NCBI RefSeq assembly: GCF_000231055.2
Contig: NZ_CM001466.1
Coordinates: forward strand, 386,766-450,765
From: Saccharomonospora azurea NA-128
GTDB taxonomy: Bacteria > Actinomycetota > Actinomycetes > Mycobacteriales > Pseudonocardiaceae
Direction: 5' to 3'
DNA: 64,000 nt
Positions 1 through 8,751 of the stretch are shown here, piece after piece (position 1 is the first letter of the stretch; each line of letters opens with the position of its first letter). The position numbers and the translations under genes were made by a program. A model generated the notes under the pieces. It saw nothing but the letters and a program-made list of their open reading frames with translations, was not told the origin of the DNA and ran no database searches.

Positions 1-2059
1 CGACGCGCAGCGACTCCTCGGGCCAGTGCGCGGTGGCGTCGGCGAGGGCGTCGAGCAGCCGCTGCGGCCCGCACGAGTAGATCTGCGTGTCCTCCCGCGG
101 TTCGGCGAGCAGCGACTCGACGTCGAGCCGGGTGCCCTCGTCGGAGACGTGCAGCACGAGGCGATCGCCGTGGTCGCGCACGGCGCGGTCGAGGAACGCC
201 ATCGCACTGCGCGTCGAGCCGCAGTAGTGGAACTCGTAGTCCTTGCCCTCGCGGCGCGCGTGGTCGGCCATCGCGAGGATCGGGGTGATGCCGATGCCGC
301 CCGCGATGAAGAGGTAGCGCTCGGCGTCCGAGTCGAGCTTGAAGTGGTTGCGTGGCCCGCGCATCGGCACCGTGTCGCCGACGGACAGCTGCTCGTGCAC
401 GAAGCGGGAGCCGCCCCGGCTTTCGGGGTCCTTCAGCACCGCGATCTGGTAGCTCGACCGGTCGGCCGGGTCACCGCAGAGGGAGTACTGGCGCGACAGC
501 TCACCGAGTTCGAGGTCCACGTGCGAGCCCGGCGACCACGTCGGCAGCTGCCTGCCGTGCACGTCGGCGAGCGTGATGCGCACGATGTCGTCGGCCTCGG
601 CAACGACCTCGCGCACCTCCATCGTGCGCGTGAGGGACCGCTTGGAGGGCTGCCCGATTTTGATCTTGAGCTGCCGGTCGAGGATCTCCGGGTTGGTCCG
701 CTCGGGGTTCTTCGCCGGATCCCACTGCACCCACAGGCGCTCCGGGCCGCGGAACGAGGTGTTGGGCAGGTAGGTGAACTCCTGGTCCGGCACGAGCTCC
801 AGGTGCGGGATCCGCGTGGTGAGCTCCTCCAGGAAGATCTGGATCTCCATGCGGGCGAGGTTCTTGCCCATGCACTGGTGGGAGCCGTAGCCGAAGCTCA
901 GGTGGTCGCTGGCGTTCTCGCGCCGGATGTCGAGCTCGTCGGGTTCGTCGAAGAAGCGCTCGTCGTGGTTGGCCGAGGTGTTGACGATCAGCAGCTTGCC
1001 GCCCTCGGGGATCTCGATGTCACCGATCTTGGTGTCCTTCGTGGCCACCCGGCGCCACGCGATGATCGAGCCCGAGTGCCGCAGGCACTCCTCGACGGCG
1101 TTGGCGATGAGGCTCGGGTCGGCGCAGATCTCCTCCCACAGCGTCCGGTTCTCGAGCAGCAGCTTGATCGCGTTGGTGGCGGCGAGCGCGGTGGTCTCGT
1201 GGGCCGCGACGATGCCGGCCATCATCATCGAGTGCAGGTACGAGTCCGTGATGATGTCGGGCATCTCGGGCTGGAGCCGGATGCCGTACTGCATCCAGCC
1301 GGGCTGCGACGGGTCCTCGCGCATCTTGTCGAGGACCTTGCCCGCGTACTGCCAGAACTTGCCGACGTTCTCGGCGACCGCGACCTGCTCCTCCGGCGCG
1401 GGACGGCCCCACGTGTTGAGGGTGTGCGCGACGGAGTACTTGCGCAGGGTGTCCATGTCCTCCTCGGGTACGCCGAGGAAGTGCAGGGCGACCGTCAGGG
1501 GGATCTCGTAGAGCATCTCGTCGACGAGTTCGGCCTTGCCGCGGTCGATGAACCGGTCGACGTGCTCGCGCACCAGCCTGCGCACCATCGGCTCGTGGTG
1601 GGCGAGCGCCGGCGGGGTGAAGGGCTCCATGAGCGCGCGGCGGCGCGGCATGTGCGCGGGCTCGTCCTCGTTCACGAGCGTGCGCCCCATGGCGTAGTCG
1701 TACTTGGCGAGCACCGCGTTCGCCTCGTCGCCGAACGGGGTGATCTTCTCCAGGACGTTGGCCGGCGAGAACGTCTCGTTGTCGCGGAAGACGGCCTTCA
1801 CGTCCTCGTACCGGGTGATGACCCAGTAGCCCAGCTCGGGGCTGTAGAAGACCGGCTCCTCGTCACGCGACCAACGCAGGGAGCCCGGAGGGTCCTCCTG
1901 GTAGGGCCCGGTGAACGGGTCGAACGCCGCCGCGTTGGCGGACACGGGACATCCCGTGGGACTCGTCAGGCGGGAGTGGTCGACAGGGCATCCACTCGCG
2001 CTCGCGGGCACCTCCGTGCGCCTCCCGTGGTCGGTGGCAGTGACCGGCTCCGCGCCCAT
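1..2059 (-). CDS. Self-sufficient cytochrome P450 fused to phthalate-dioxygenase-type reductase (CYP116B-like), 3' end outside the window
   Basis: This is a monooxygenase carrying its own electron-transfer chain. Residues 1 to about 440 are the P450. The I-helix oxygen-activation motif AHETT lies near residue 286 and the heme loop FGYGSHQCMG has the proximal ligand at Cys396. The second half is an FMN/NADH reductase, with RQYSLCG for flavin binding and GGIGITP for nucleotide binding. The reading frame is still open at base 1, so the expected C-terminal 2Fe-2S ferredoxin domain (about 80-90 residues) is off the window. The ATG at 2057-2059 follows the Shine-Dalgarno GGAGGGAG. The N-terminus (GCPV repeated, then NAAAFDPF) and the phrase FYSPELGYWV resemble CYP116B enzymes. 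The substrate is unknown; family members hydroxylate or dealkylate small aromatics and alkanes. Confidence 0.93.
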   Translation of the reverse strand, partial: MGAEPVTATDHGRRTEVPASASGCPVDHSRLTSPTGCPVSANAAAFDPFTGPYQEDPPGSLRWSRDEEPVFYSPELGYWVITRYEDVKAVFRDNETFSPANVLEKITPFGDEANAVLAKYDYAMGRTLVNEDEPAHMPRRRALMEPFTPPALAHHEPMVRRLVREHVDRFIDRGKAELVDEMLYEIPLTVALHFLGVPEEDMDTLRKYSVAHTLNTWGRPAPEEQVAVAENVGKFWQYAGKVLDKMREDPSQPGWMQYGIRLQPEMPDIITDSYLHSMMMAGIVAAHETTALAATNAIKLLLENRTLWEEICADPSLIANAVEECLRHSGSIIAWRRVATKDTKIGDIEIPEGGKLLIVNTSANHDERFFDEPDELDIRRENASDHLSFGYGSHQCMGKNLARMEIQIFLEELTTRIPHLELVPDQEFTYLPNTSFRGPERLWVQWDPAKNPERTNPEILDRQLKIKIGQPSKRSLTRTMEVREVVAEADDIVRITLADVHGRQLPTWSPGSHVDLELGELSRQYSLCGDPADRSSYQIAVLKDPESRGGSRFVHEQLSVGDTVPMRGPRNHFKLDSDAERYLFIAGGIGITPILAMADHARREGKDYEFHYCGSTRSAMAFLDRAVRDHGDRLVLHVSDEGTRLDVESLLAEPREDTQIYSCGPQRLLDALADATAHWPEESLRV

Positions 2060-2160
2060 AAGACTCCCTCCATACGTCTCTGTACAGGGCATTTACTTTT
2101 ATCGAACAGATTTGTTCGGTAAGAGATACCGAGGGAGCCTAAGGTGGGCTGTGACTCCGG
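2060..2160 (-). promoter_or_regulatory. P450 promoter region with a perfect 6-4-6 inverted repeat
   Basis: The leader of the P450 gene carries CGAACA-gatt-TGTTCG at 2103-2118, a perfect palindrome. On the minus strand it is followed directly by the A+T-rich GATAAAAGTAAATG, a possible -10 region. The ribosome-binding site GGAGGGAG is at 2064-2071. The palindrome has the size and position of a repressor operator, for example TetR or MarR type. No matching regulator gene lies in the window. The function is inferred from position only. Confidence 0.5.
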
Positions 2161-2305
2161 TCAAGACGTTCTGCGCGGGAAATCGCCGTTTCGATGCCGA
2201 CTTGTGGCTGACCGTCCCGGCTGCTGAGAGGAGGGGGGCGGCCCGGTGCGCGAAGCGTGAGGACGGAAGCGCCGACCGTGAGGGACTGCCGGGCGGAAAG
2301 ACGAA

Positions 2306-2341
2306 AACCCGCCCCGCCATGAACGCATGACGGGGCGGGTT
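2306..2341 (-). terminator. Rho-independent terminator after the enoyl-CoA hydratase gene
   Basis: AACCCGCCCCG at 2306-2316 pairs perfectly with CGGGGCGGGTT at 2331-2341 around a 14-nt loop. Read on the minus strand, the stem is followed by TTTT. It begins 12 bases after the stop of the minus-strand hydratase gene and separates that gene from the P450 transcript. Confidence 0.8.
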
Positions 2342-2352
2342 CGGAAGCGACG

Positions 2353-3126
2353 TCAGCGGTAGTCGGGTTCGCGTCCTTCGGCGAAGGCCGCCGCCCCCTC
2401 GGTGAGGTCTCCGTGGGTGGCCAGCTCGACCCAGAGTTCCTGCTCGATCCGCAGCCCCTCGTCGAGGTCGCGGTCCAGGCCTTGGTCGACGGATTTCTTG
2501 ATGTGGCGGACGGCCCGAGGGCTGTTGCGGCCGATCTGCTCGGCCAGGCTCAAGGCGCGGGGGAGCGGGTCCGGGGCGTCGGTGACGATCTCCACGAGCC
2601 CCAGGTCGAGGGCTTCCTGCGCGGTGACGGGCTCGGCCGTGTACATCAGGAGCTTCGCCCGGCCCGGCCCGATGAGCCGCGCGAGCCGCTGCGCGCCTCC
2701 CGCGCCCGCGAGGATGCCCCAGCGGGTCTCGGGCAGCCCGAGCTTCGCGCGTGCCGAGGCCACCCGGATGTCGCAGGCGAGCGCCAGCTCCAACCCGGCG
2801 CCGGAAGCCGTTCCGTCGACGGCCGCGATGACGGGGACGGGCAGGGCCGCGACGCGGTCCATGATGCCGTGCATCCGCGTGACGAACTTCCGGGCCGACT
2901 CCTCGTCGCTGAGCTCCTGGACACGGCGGACGTCCTCGCCCGCACTGAAATGGTCGCCGTGGCCGGTGACGACCACGGCCCGCGCCTCGGCGACGGGCAG
3001 ATAGGTCAGCGCGTCCTCCAGGTCGTCCACGAAGTCGTCGGACCAGGCGTTGACCGGCGGGTTCTGCAGCCGCAGCACGATCGTCCCATCGCGCAGGGAC
3101 ACATCGACGAGGAAGCTACTGGACAT
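2353..3126 (-). CDS. Enoyl-CoA hydratase/isomerase family protein
   Basis: A 257-residue crotonase-fold protein of normal family length. SAGEDVRRV and the glycine-rich segment GTASGAGLELALACD form the CoA and oxyanion-hole region, and both expected acidic positions are present (GLELAL and LPETRWG). It probably hydrates or isomerises a 2-enoyl-CoA in fatty or aromatic acid breakdown; the substrate cannot be told. I start at the ATG 3124-3126 (MSSSFLVDV). The frame stays open another 54 codons upstream, but that stretch encodes the tail of a different protein family (see 3127-3288) and is not part of a crotonase. Confidence 0.88.
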   Translation of the reverse strand: MSSSFLVDVSLRDGTIVLRLQNPPVNAWSDDFVDDLEDALTYLPVAEARAVVVTGHGDHFSAGEDVRRVQELSDEESARKFVTRMHGIMDRVAALPVPVIAAVDGTASGAGLELALACDIRVASARAKLGLPETRWGILAGAGGAQRLARLIGPGRAKLLMYTAEPVTAQEALDLGLVEIVTDAPDPLPRALSLAEQIGRNSPRAVRHIKKSVDQGLDRDLDEGLRIEQELWVELATHGDLTEGAAAFAEGREPDYR

Positions 3127-3288
3127 CGTGGGTGCCTTTCTGGCGACCTGCTGGGTATCGTCCGTCTTCAGGGTAACGAGCGCGTTCTTGAGGATCTTGC
3201 CAGACACGTTGCGGGGGATGACGGCGGTGAACTGGATGTAGCGAGGTGCCTTGTGGCCGGCGATGTGGCGCCGCACGAAGACCTTCAC
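3127..3288 (-). pseudogene. Remnant: C-terminal tail of an AMP-forming acyl-CoA ligase
   Basis: In the same frame as the hydratase, these codons read FVRRHIAGHKAPRYI followed by VIPRNVSGKILK. That is the signature of the C-terminal lid domain of acyl-CoA synthetases, including the SGK segment that carries the catalytic lysine. Nothing ligase-like continues upstream, and the frame meets a stop at 3337-3339. About 500 expected residues are therefore gone. No stop codon separates the remnant from the hydratase, so a GTG at 3286-3288 could in principle give a 311-residue chimera. I consider it a deletion scar. Confidence 0.75.
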
Positions 3289-3486
3289 CGTGCTTCGACG
3301 ACATCGGTGCGAGGCATGCCACGACGGCTCAGGCGGTCAAGGCTCGCGAATCTTGCCGTGATGATCACTCGCAGGCACGTCGGCCCAGCCGGAACAGCTC
3401 GGCACACGCACCCCGTCGGAATCGACCGCGGTGGGCAGCGTGGGGTCCGGCTCGCGGGCACGCCACGGACGCACCACCGAACGTGA

Positions 3487-4245
3487 TCAGCAGCGGCGAA
3501 GCAGATACGTGTCCATCACCCAACCGCGTGCCTGCCGTGCCTGCGAGCGTGCCCGCCAGGCTACGTCGGCGACCTCGCTCAGCCGTCCGGCGACGAGTTT
3601 CTCGTCCGCCGAGCCGAGATTGGCCCCCCACCACAGGTGCCAGGCGTCTGGATCCGGGAGTCGACGGCACGTGAGCGCACCGTCGAGGACGACGACGAGG
3701 TTGTCGTGCGACGCCGCGTCGTCGAGCAAGCGGCGGCCCGTCGTGACGGTCACTGGGCCGCCCACGGTGTTGAGCACCAGCCGGTGGCGGGCGGCCAGCA
3801 ACTGGATGCTGCTCAGTCCGGGGATTACCTCGACGGTCAGGTCGACGGCGCCGCGCTCGACGATGCGGTGGGCCAGCCGGATCGCCGAGTCGTACAGCGC
3901 CGGGTCGCCCCACACCAGAATCGCCGCATCGCCCTCGTTGTCGAGCAGGGCCCGCTCGAACGCGACCGCACGAGCCTCGTGCCAGTCCTGTACCGCGGCG
4001 CCGTAGTCGGCGGGATCGTCGCGGTCGCGTTCGGGATCGGGGACAGGCACGATGCGCGGCTTCCCCGTTACGTATCGTGCGCAGATCTCCTCGCGCATCG
4101 CGAGCAGATCTGCCGTACCCGGGTGCTGCTCGGTCTTGTCGGCCACCAGGAAGTAGGCGACCTCGTTCAGCACACGGACCGCCTGCGCCGTCACGAGCTC
4201 CGGGTCGCCCGGCCCGAGCCCCACGAGGGCGAGACGCCGTGTCAC
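3487..4245 (-). CDS. cobF: Precorrin-6A synthase (deacetylating)
   Basis: A 252-residue SAM-dependent tetrapyrrole methylase. It methylates C-1 of the corrin precursor and removes the acetyl group to give precorrin-6A, a step specific to the aerobic pathway. GLGPGDPE (residues 9-16) is the family's N-terminal motif, and WGDPALYDS (112-120) and PGLSSIQLLAA follow. The chosen GTG start (4243-4245) overlaps the cobN stop as GTGA, which implies translational coupling. A further 27 in-frame upstream codons are open but encode only antisense-like, arginine-rich sequence. It is the last gene of the riboswitch-controlled leftward arm. Confidence 0.95.
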   Translation of the reverse strand: MTRRLALVGLGPGDPELVTAQAVRVLNEVAYFLVADKTEQHPGTADLLAMREEICARYVTGKPRIVPVPDPERDRDDPADYGAAVQDWHEARAVAFERALLDNEGDAAILVWGDPALYDSAIRLAHRIVERGAVDLTVEVIPGLSSIQLLAARHRLVLNTVGGPVTVTTGRRLLDDAASHDNLVVVLDGALTCRRLPDPDAWHLWWGANLGSADEKLVAGRLSEVADVAWRARSQARQARGWVMDTYLLRRC

Positions 4246-7200
4246 TCGTCTCCCTCCAGGTCTCCTTCGATCTCGAGGTAGACACGGGCCATCTCGGTCA
4301 GGGTGGCGGCGTCGGGTTCCGCCCACAGACCCCGGTCGGCGGCCTCGGTCAACCGCTCGACGATGCCGCGCAGCGCCCAGGGGTTCGACTGCCGTAGGAA
4401 TCGCTGGTTCGTCTCGTCGAGGACGTATTCGCGGGCCAGCGACTCGTACATCCAGTCGTGTACGACTCCGGCGGTCGCATCGAAGCCGAAGAGGTAGTCG
4501 ACCGTGGCGGCCAGCTCGAAGGCGCCCTTGTAGCCGTGTCGCCGCATGGCGGCGATCCAGCGCGGATTGACGACACGGGAGCGGAAAACCCGGTTGGTCT
4601 CCTCACTGAGTGTGCGGGTGCGGACGGCGTCGGGTGTGGTCGAGTCGCCGACGTAAGCCTTGGGGTCGGCGCCGGTCAATGCGCGCACCGTGGCGATCAT
4701 TCCGCCGTGGTACTGGAAGTAGTCGTCGGAGTCGGCGATGTCGTGTTCGCGCGAATCGATGTTCTTCGCCGCCACCGCGATGCGCCGGTAGTTGGTGCGC
4801 AGGTCGTCGCTCGCCGCGACCCCGTCGAGTCCGCGGCCGTACGCGAACCCTCCCCAGGCGGTGTAGACCTCGGCGAGGTCGGCGTCGTCCCGCCACGAAC
4901 CGGTCTCGACAGCCTGCAGGATGCCCGCACCGTAGGAGCCGGGTTTGGACCCGAAGAGACGGATCGTGGCCCGGCGCCCGTCGCCGTGTTCGGCCAAATC
5001 GGCGCGGGTGTGAGCGCGGACGTAGTTCTGCTCGTCCGGCTCGTCGAGCGCGGCGACAAGCCCGACGGCGTCGTCGAGGAGCTCGACGACATGAGGAAAC
5101 GCGTCGCGGAAGAAGCCCGAGATCCGCACCGTGACATCGATGCGCGGGCGGCCGAGTTCGGCGAGGTCGACGACTTCGAGACCGTTCACGCGGCGCGACG
5201 CGGCGTCCCAGGTCGGCCGGACGCCCAGCAGCGCGAGTACTTCGGCGATGTCGTCGCCGGAGGTCCGCATCGCGGAGGTGCCCCAGACGGACAGACCGAC
5301 CGAACGCGGATACTCGCCCGTCTCGTCGCGGTAGCGCGTGAGCAGCGAGTCCGCCATCGCGACCCCCGTGTCCCAGGCCAAGGGAGACGGGACCGCGCGC
5401 GGGTCGACGGTGTAGAAGTTGCGGCCGGTGGGCAGGACGTTGACGAGTCCGCGAAGGGGTGACCCGGACGGTCCTGCCTGAATGAAACGTCCGTCGAGGG
5501 CGCGCAACACGTTGGTTAGCTCGTCGCTCGTCGCCGCGAGCCGGGGTACGAGTTGCTCCGCGGCGAAGCGCAACACGTCGCGCACGACTGGATCGTCGTG
5601 AAGAGCGTCGATCGCGGTCATGTTCCAGTCGGCCTTCTCCATGGCCTCGACGAGCGCGCGTGCCTGCGCCTCGACGGCGTCGACCTGCGTCGTCGGCGCG
5701 TTCTCGGTCAGACCGAGGGCGGTCCGCAGCCCCGGCAGCGCGCGATCCTGCCCACCCCAGATCTGGGCCGCGCGAAGCACGGCGAGGACGAGGTTCACGC
5801 GGGCCTCGCCGGTCGGCGCTTGACCTAGGACGTGGAGACCGTCGCGAATCTGGACGTCCTTGATCTCGCACAGCCAGCCGTCCACGTGGAGGAGGAAGTC
5901 GTCGAACTCGTCGTCGTCCGGACGTTTCTCCAGGCCGAGGTCCTGTTGCAGATGCGCGGCTTGCAGAAGGGTCCAGATCTGCGCCCGGATGGCGGGCAGC
6001 TTCGCCGGGTCCATCGCGGCGATGTTGGCGTGTTCGTCGAGCAGCTGCTCCAGCTTGGCGATATCGCCGTAGCTTTCGGCGCGTGCCATCGGCGGGACGA
6101 GGTGGTCGATGATCGTGGCGTGCGCGCGGCGCTTGGCCTGCGCGCCCTCCCCCGGGTCGTTGACGAGGAACGGGTAGACCAGCGGGAGGTTCCCGAGCGC
6201 CGCGTCCGTGAGGCAGGCAGCTGACAGTGCGGCGTTCTTGCCCGGCAGCCACTCCAGCGAACCGTGCTTGCCGAGATGAATCACCGCATCGGCGCCGAAG
6301 CCGTGTTCGAGCCAGCGGTACGCGGCGAGGTAATGGTGCGAGGGCGGCATGTCCGGGTCGTGGTAGATCGCGACCGGGTTTTCCCCGAAGCCGCGCGGAG
6401 GTTGTATGAGGATGACGATGTTGCCCGCGGTCAGCGTGGCCAGCACGAGGTTCCCGTCGTCGTCGACGAACAACGAGCCGGGTGCCTCGCCCCAGGTGTC
6501 GGTCATCGCGTCGCGCAGCTCGGTGGGCAGCTCGGCCGTCCAGCGTCGGTAGTCGGCGGGGCTGATCCGTACGTGTGACTCGCTGAGCTGGGCCTCGGTC
6601 AACCATTCCTCGTCCTGCCCACCCGCCGCGATGAGCGCGTGGATCAGAGCGTTACCGGCCGTCGTGTCGGGGTCTTCGCCCTCCACCGCAGGCACCGGGT
6701 CGAGACCGGGGATCTCACCCGGGGAACCCAGGTCGTAACCGGCGTCCCGCATCGCGCGCAGTAGGCGGATGGCTGAGACCGGGGTGTCGAGCCCCACGGC
6801 GTTGCCGATGCGACTGTGCTTGGTCGGGTATGCGGACAGCACGAGGGCGACCTTGCGCCGCGCCGGTGGGATATGACGCAGCCGAGCGTGGTTGACCGCA
6901 ATCCGAGCGACGCGGGCGCACCGCTCGGGGTCGGTCTCGTACCGGGGCAGCCCGTCGGCGTCGATCTCCTTGAAGGAGAACGGCACGGTGATGAGCCTGC
7001 CGTCGAACTCAGGGATCGCGATCTGGGTGGCCGAGTCGAGCGGTGTGACGCCGTCGTCGGACCGTTCCCACTCCGCGCGGCTCGACGTGAGCGCCAATCC
7101 CTGGAGTACCGGGATGTCCAGGGCGCGCAGCCGCTCGACATCCCAGGACTCGTCGTCTCCACCGGCGCTGACGGTGGCGGGCCGGGATCCGCCCGCGGCG

Positions 7201-7841
7201 AGCACCGTGACGACGAGAGCGTCGAACGTGGCGAGTTCGCCGTACAGCGTGTCGGGAGCCGAGCGCAGCGACGAGACGAAGACCGGAACTCCGACTGCCT
7301 GTCCGGTCGCGTCCACGGCATCGGCCAAGGCGTGCGCGAAACCGTTGTTGCCGCTCACTTCGTGGGCCCGGTAGTACAGCACGCCGACCCGCGGGAGGCC
7401 CGATGGTTCGGGGTGTCGGGTCACTCCCCACTCGGGCAGAACTTCAGGCGGGTCGAAGCCCGTACCGGTCAGCAGGACGGTGTCCGAGAGGAACGCGTGC
7501 AGCTGGCGGAGGTTTTCCGGGCCCCCCTCGGCCAGGTAGACGTGGGCCTGCGCGCACACCCCGATCGGGACGGTCGAGAGCTCCATGAGCGCAGCGTTCG
7601 GGGTCCGTTCGCCGCCGAGCACGACGAGTGGGCGCCCCGCGGCCCGCACTGCGGCGGCGAGGTCCCGGACGTCCTCGGGTGAGCCGAGGACTCGCAGCAC
7701 CACGAGGTCGGCCTCCACGGTCAGCGCATCGCGCGTGTCGCCGGCGAGTCGCACCGGGTTGGCATAGGCGTAGTCCGCGCCGCTGGCGCGAGCCGACAGC
7801 AGATCGGTGTCCGACGTGGACAGCAGGGCGATGCGCGTCAT
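4242..7841 (-). CDS. cobN: Cobaltochelatase large subunit
   Basis: A 1199-residue CobN/magnesium-chelatase H-type protein. It holds hydrogenobyrinic acid a,c-diamide and receives cobalt, with ATP-driven help from AAA+ partner subunits. Recognisable blocks include YRAHEVSGNN, VLSAYPTKHSRIGNAVG, HLGKHGSLEWLPGKNAAL, FLVNDPGEGAQAKRRAHA and YGAGILQAVETGSW. Length is normal for actinobacterial CobN. The ATG at 7839-7841 follows the ribosome site AAGGAGAATC. It overlaps the stop of the preceding 53-aa gene as ATGA and the start of cobF as GTGA. No CobS or CobT lies in the window; the ChlI-ChlD protein at 23485-25488 is the probable partner. Confidence 0.97.
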   Translation of the reverse strand: MTRIALLSTSDTDLLSARASGADYAYANPVRLAGDTRDALTVEADLVVLRVLGSPEDVRDLAAAVRAAGRPLVVLGGERTPNAALMELSTVPIGVCAQAHVYLAEGGPENLRQLHAFLSDTVLLTGTGFDPPEVLPEWGVTRHPEPSGLPRVGVLYYRAHEVSGNNGFAHALADAVDATGQAVGVPVFVSSLRSAPDTLYGELATFDALVVTVLAAGGSRPATVSAGGDDESWDVERLRALDIPVLQGLALTSSRAEWERSDDGVTPLDSATQIAIPEFDGRLITVPFSFKEIDADGLPRYETDPERCARVARIAVNHARLRHIPPARRKVALVLSAYPTKHSRIGNAVGLDTPVSAIRLLRAMRDAGYDLGSPGEIPGLDPVPAVEGEDPDTTAGNALIHALIAAGGQDEEWLTEAQLSESHVRISPADYRRWTAELPTELRDAMTDTWGEAPGSLFVDDDGNLVLATLTAGNIVILIQPPRGFGENPVAIYHDPDMPPSHHYLAAYRWLEHGFGADAVIHLGKHGSLEWLPGKNAALSAACLTDAALGNLPLVYPFLVNDPGEGAQAKRRAHATIIDHLVPPMARAESYGDIAKLEQLLDEHANIAAMDPAKLPAIRAQIWTLLQAAHLQQDLGLEKRPDDDEFDDFLLHVDGWLCEIKDVQIRDGLHVLGQAPTGEARVNLVLAVLRAAQIWGGQDRALPGLRTALGLTENAPTTQVDAVEAQARALVEAMEKADWNMTAIDALHDDPVVRDVLRFAAEQLVPRLAATSDELTNVLRALDGRFIQAGPSGSPLRGLVNVLPTGRNFYTVDPRAVPSPLAWDTGVAMADSLLTRYRDETGEYPRSVGLSVWGTSAMRTSGDDIAEVLALLGVRPTWDAASRRVNGLEVVDLAELGRPRIDVTVRISGFFRDAFPHVVELLDDAVGLVAALDEPDEQNYVRAHTRADLAEHGDGRRATIRLFGSKPGSYGAGILQAVETGSWRDDADLAEVYTAWGGFAYGRGLDGVAASDDLRTNYRRIAVAAKNIDSREHDIADSDDYFQYHGGMIATVRALTGADPKAYVGDSTTPDAVRTRTLSEETNRVFRSRVVNPRWIAAMRRHGYKGAFELAATVDYLFGFDATAGVVHDWMYESLAREYVLDETNQRFLRQSNPWALRGIVERLTEAADRGLWAEPDAATLTEMARVYLEIEGDLEGDE

Positions 7842-7999
7842 GATTCTCCTTCGGTGGAGGGCCACTCGGTGTCGAGCGCCAGGTCGGTGAGCTCGTGTCG
7901 CGCGAGTCTGTGGACGAGCGTGCGGTAGGTCGCGTCGGCGCCCCGCGCGGCTCGGTGGGGCGCGGCACACGCGCAGGTTCTGGTGACGGGCGGGCTCAT
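7838..7999 (-). CDS. Small 53-aa protein of unknown function embedded between the ABC importer and cobN
   Basis: I do not recognise this protein. Its start ATG (7997-7999) overlaps the stop of the upstream ATPase gene as ATGA, and its stop overlaps the cobN start as ATGA, so it sits in an unbroken coupled series. The sequence starts MSPPVTRTCACAAPHRAARG, with a CxC pair (Cys9, Cys11) and nearby His15, and ends in an acidic tail. The frame also carries the Shine-Dalgarno of cobN. It could be a metal or cofactor-handling peptide, or a coupling ORF whose main role is to deliver ribosomes to cobN. Confidence 0.6.
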   Translation of the reverse strand: MSPPVTRTCACAAPHRAARGADATYRTLVHRLARHELTDLALDTEWPSTEGES

Positions 8000-8751
8000 G
8001 GGTGCCACACCACCGTCAACCGGTCGGTCGCCGGGTGTCTTTCCACCTCGGCCCGCACGCCGTAGACCGTGTCGACGAGCCGACTGTCGAGCACCTCGTC
8101 GACGGGGCCGGACGCGACGAGGCGACCCGCGTCGAGAACCGCGAGCCGGTCGCAGTATGCCGCCGCCAGGTCCAGGTCGTGCAGCGCTGTTACCACGGTG
8201 ACCCCGAGCCGCCGGACGGTGCGCATGAGCTCCAGTTGGTGCCGCAGATCGAGGTGGTTCGTGGGCTCGTCCAGCAGGAGCGCCGACGGTTGCTGCGCGA
8301 GTGCGCGGGCGAGCTGCACGCGCTGCCGCTCGCCGCCCGAGAGCGTCTGCCAGCTTCGCTCCGCCAGGTGCTCGATGTGCGCGGCGGCCATCGCCTCGTC
8401 GACCACCGCGCCCGCGGGGTCGGGTGAGCTGAAGCGACGGTGCGGTACGCGACCGAGCTCGACCACCTGGCGCACGGTGAGGTTCAACGACGTCGTGGCG
8501 TGTTGTTCGAGCAACGCGACGAGGCGCGCGCGTTCGCGCGGGGGGATCGTCGAGGCGTTCCGTGATCCGAGGAGCACGCGCCCCTCGGTCGGCCGGTGCA
8601 GGCCGGCCATCAGTGTCAGCAGGCTCGTCTTGCCGGAGCCGTTGGGGCCGACGAGACCGGTGATCGACCCGGCGGACACCTCGACGGTCACGTCGTCGAG
8701 CACGAGACGTCCGCGGCGCATCCAGGTGACGCCGTGTGCGGAGACTTTCAT
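7996..8751 (-). CDS. btuD: ABC transporter ATPase of the FecCD/BtuCD type
   Basis: A 251-residue ATPase that would power corrinoid (or a related metal chelate) import through the adjacent permease. GPNGSGKT (residues 35-42) is the Walker A loop, LSGGERQRVQLARAL the ABC signature and LLLDEPTNHLD the Walker B, followed by the switch histidine in ALHDLDLAA. The start ATG at 8749-8751 overlaps the permease stop. The symbol is given by analogy: the gene is behind a cobalamin riboswitch and beside cobN. Siderophore importers of the same superfamily look alike, so substrate is inferred from context. Confidence 0.88.
   Translation of the reverse strand: MKVSAHGVTWMRRGRLVLDDVTVEVSAGSITGLVGPNGSGKTSLLTLMAGLHRPTEGRVLLGSRNASTIPPRERARLVALLEQHATTSLNLTVRQVVELGRVPHRRFSSPDPAGAVVDEAMAAAHIEHLAERSWQTLSGGERQRVQLARALAQQPSALLLDEPTNHLDLRHQLELMRTVRRLGVTVVTALHDLDLAAAYCDRLAVLDAGRLVASGPVDEVLDSRLVDTVYGVRAEVERHPATDRLTVVWHP

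Noticed and set aside
2103..2118. LexA/SOS box upstream of the P450 gene
   Set aside because: The actinobacterial SOS box TCGAAC-N4-GTTCGA needs a 4-base spacer; here GAAC and GTTC are 6 apart and the outer bases do not match.
26..2122. A long plus-strand open frame of about 700 codons
   Set aside because: It runs antisense through the P450 gene, has no family motifs and is arginine/valine-rich as expected for the opposite frame of a G+C-rich gene.
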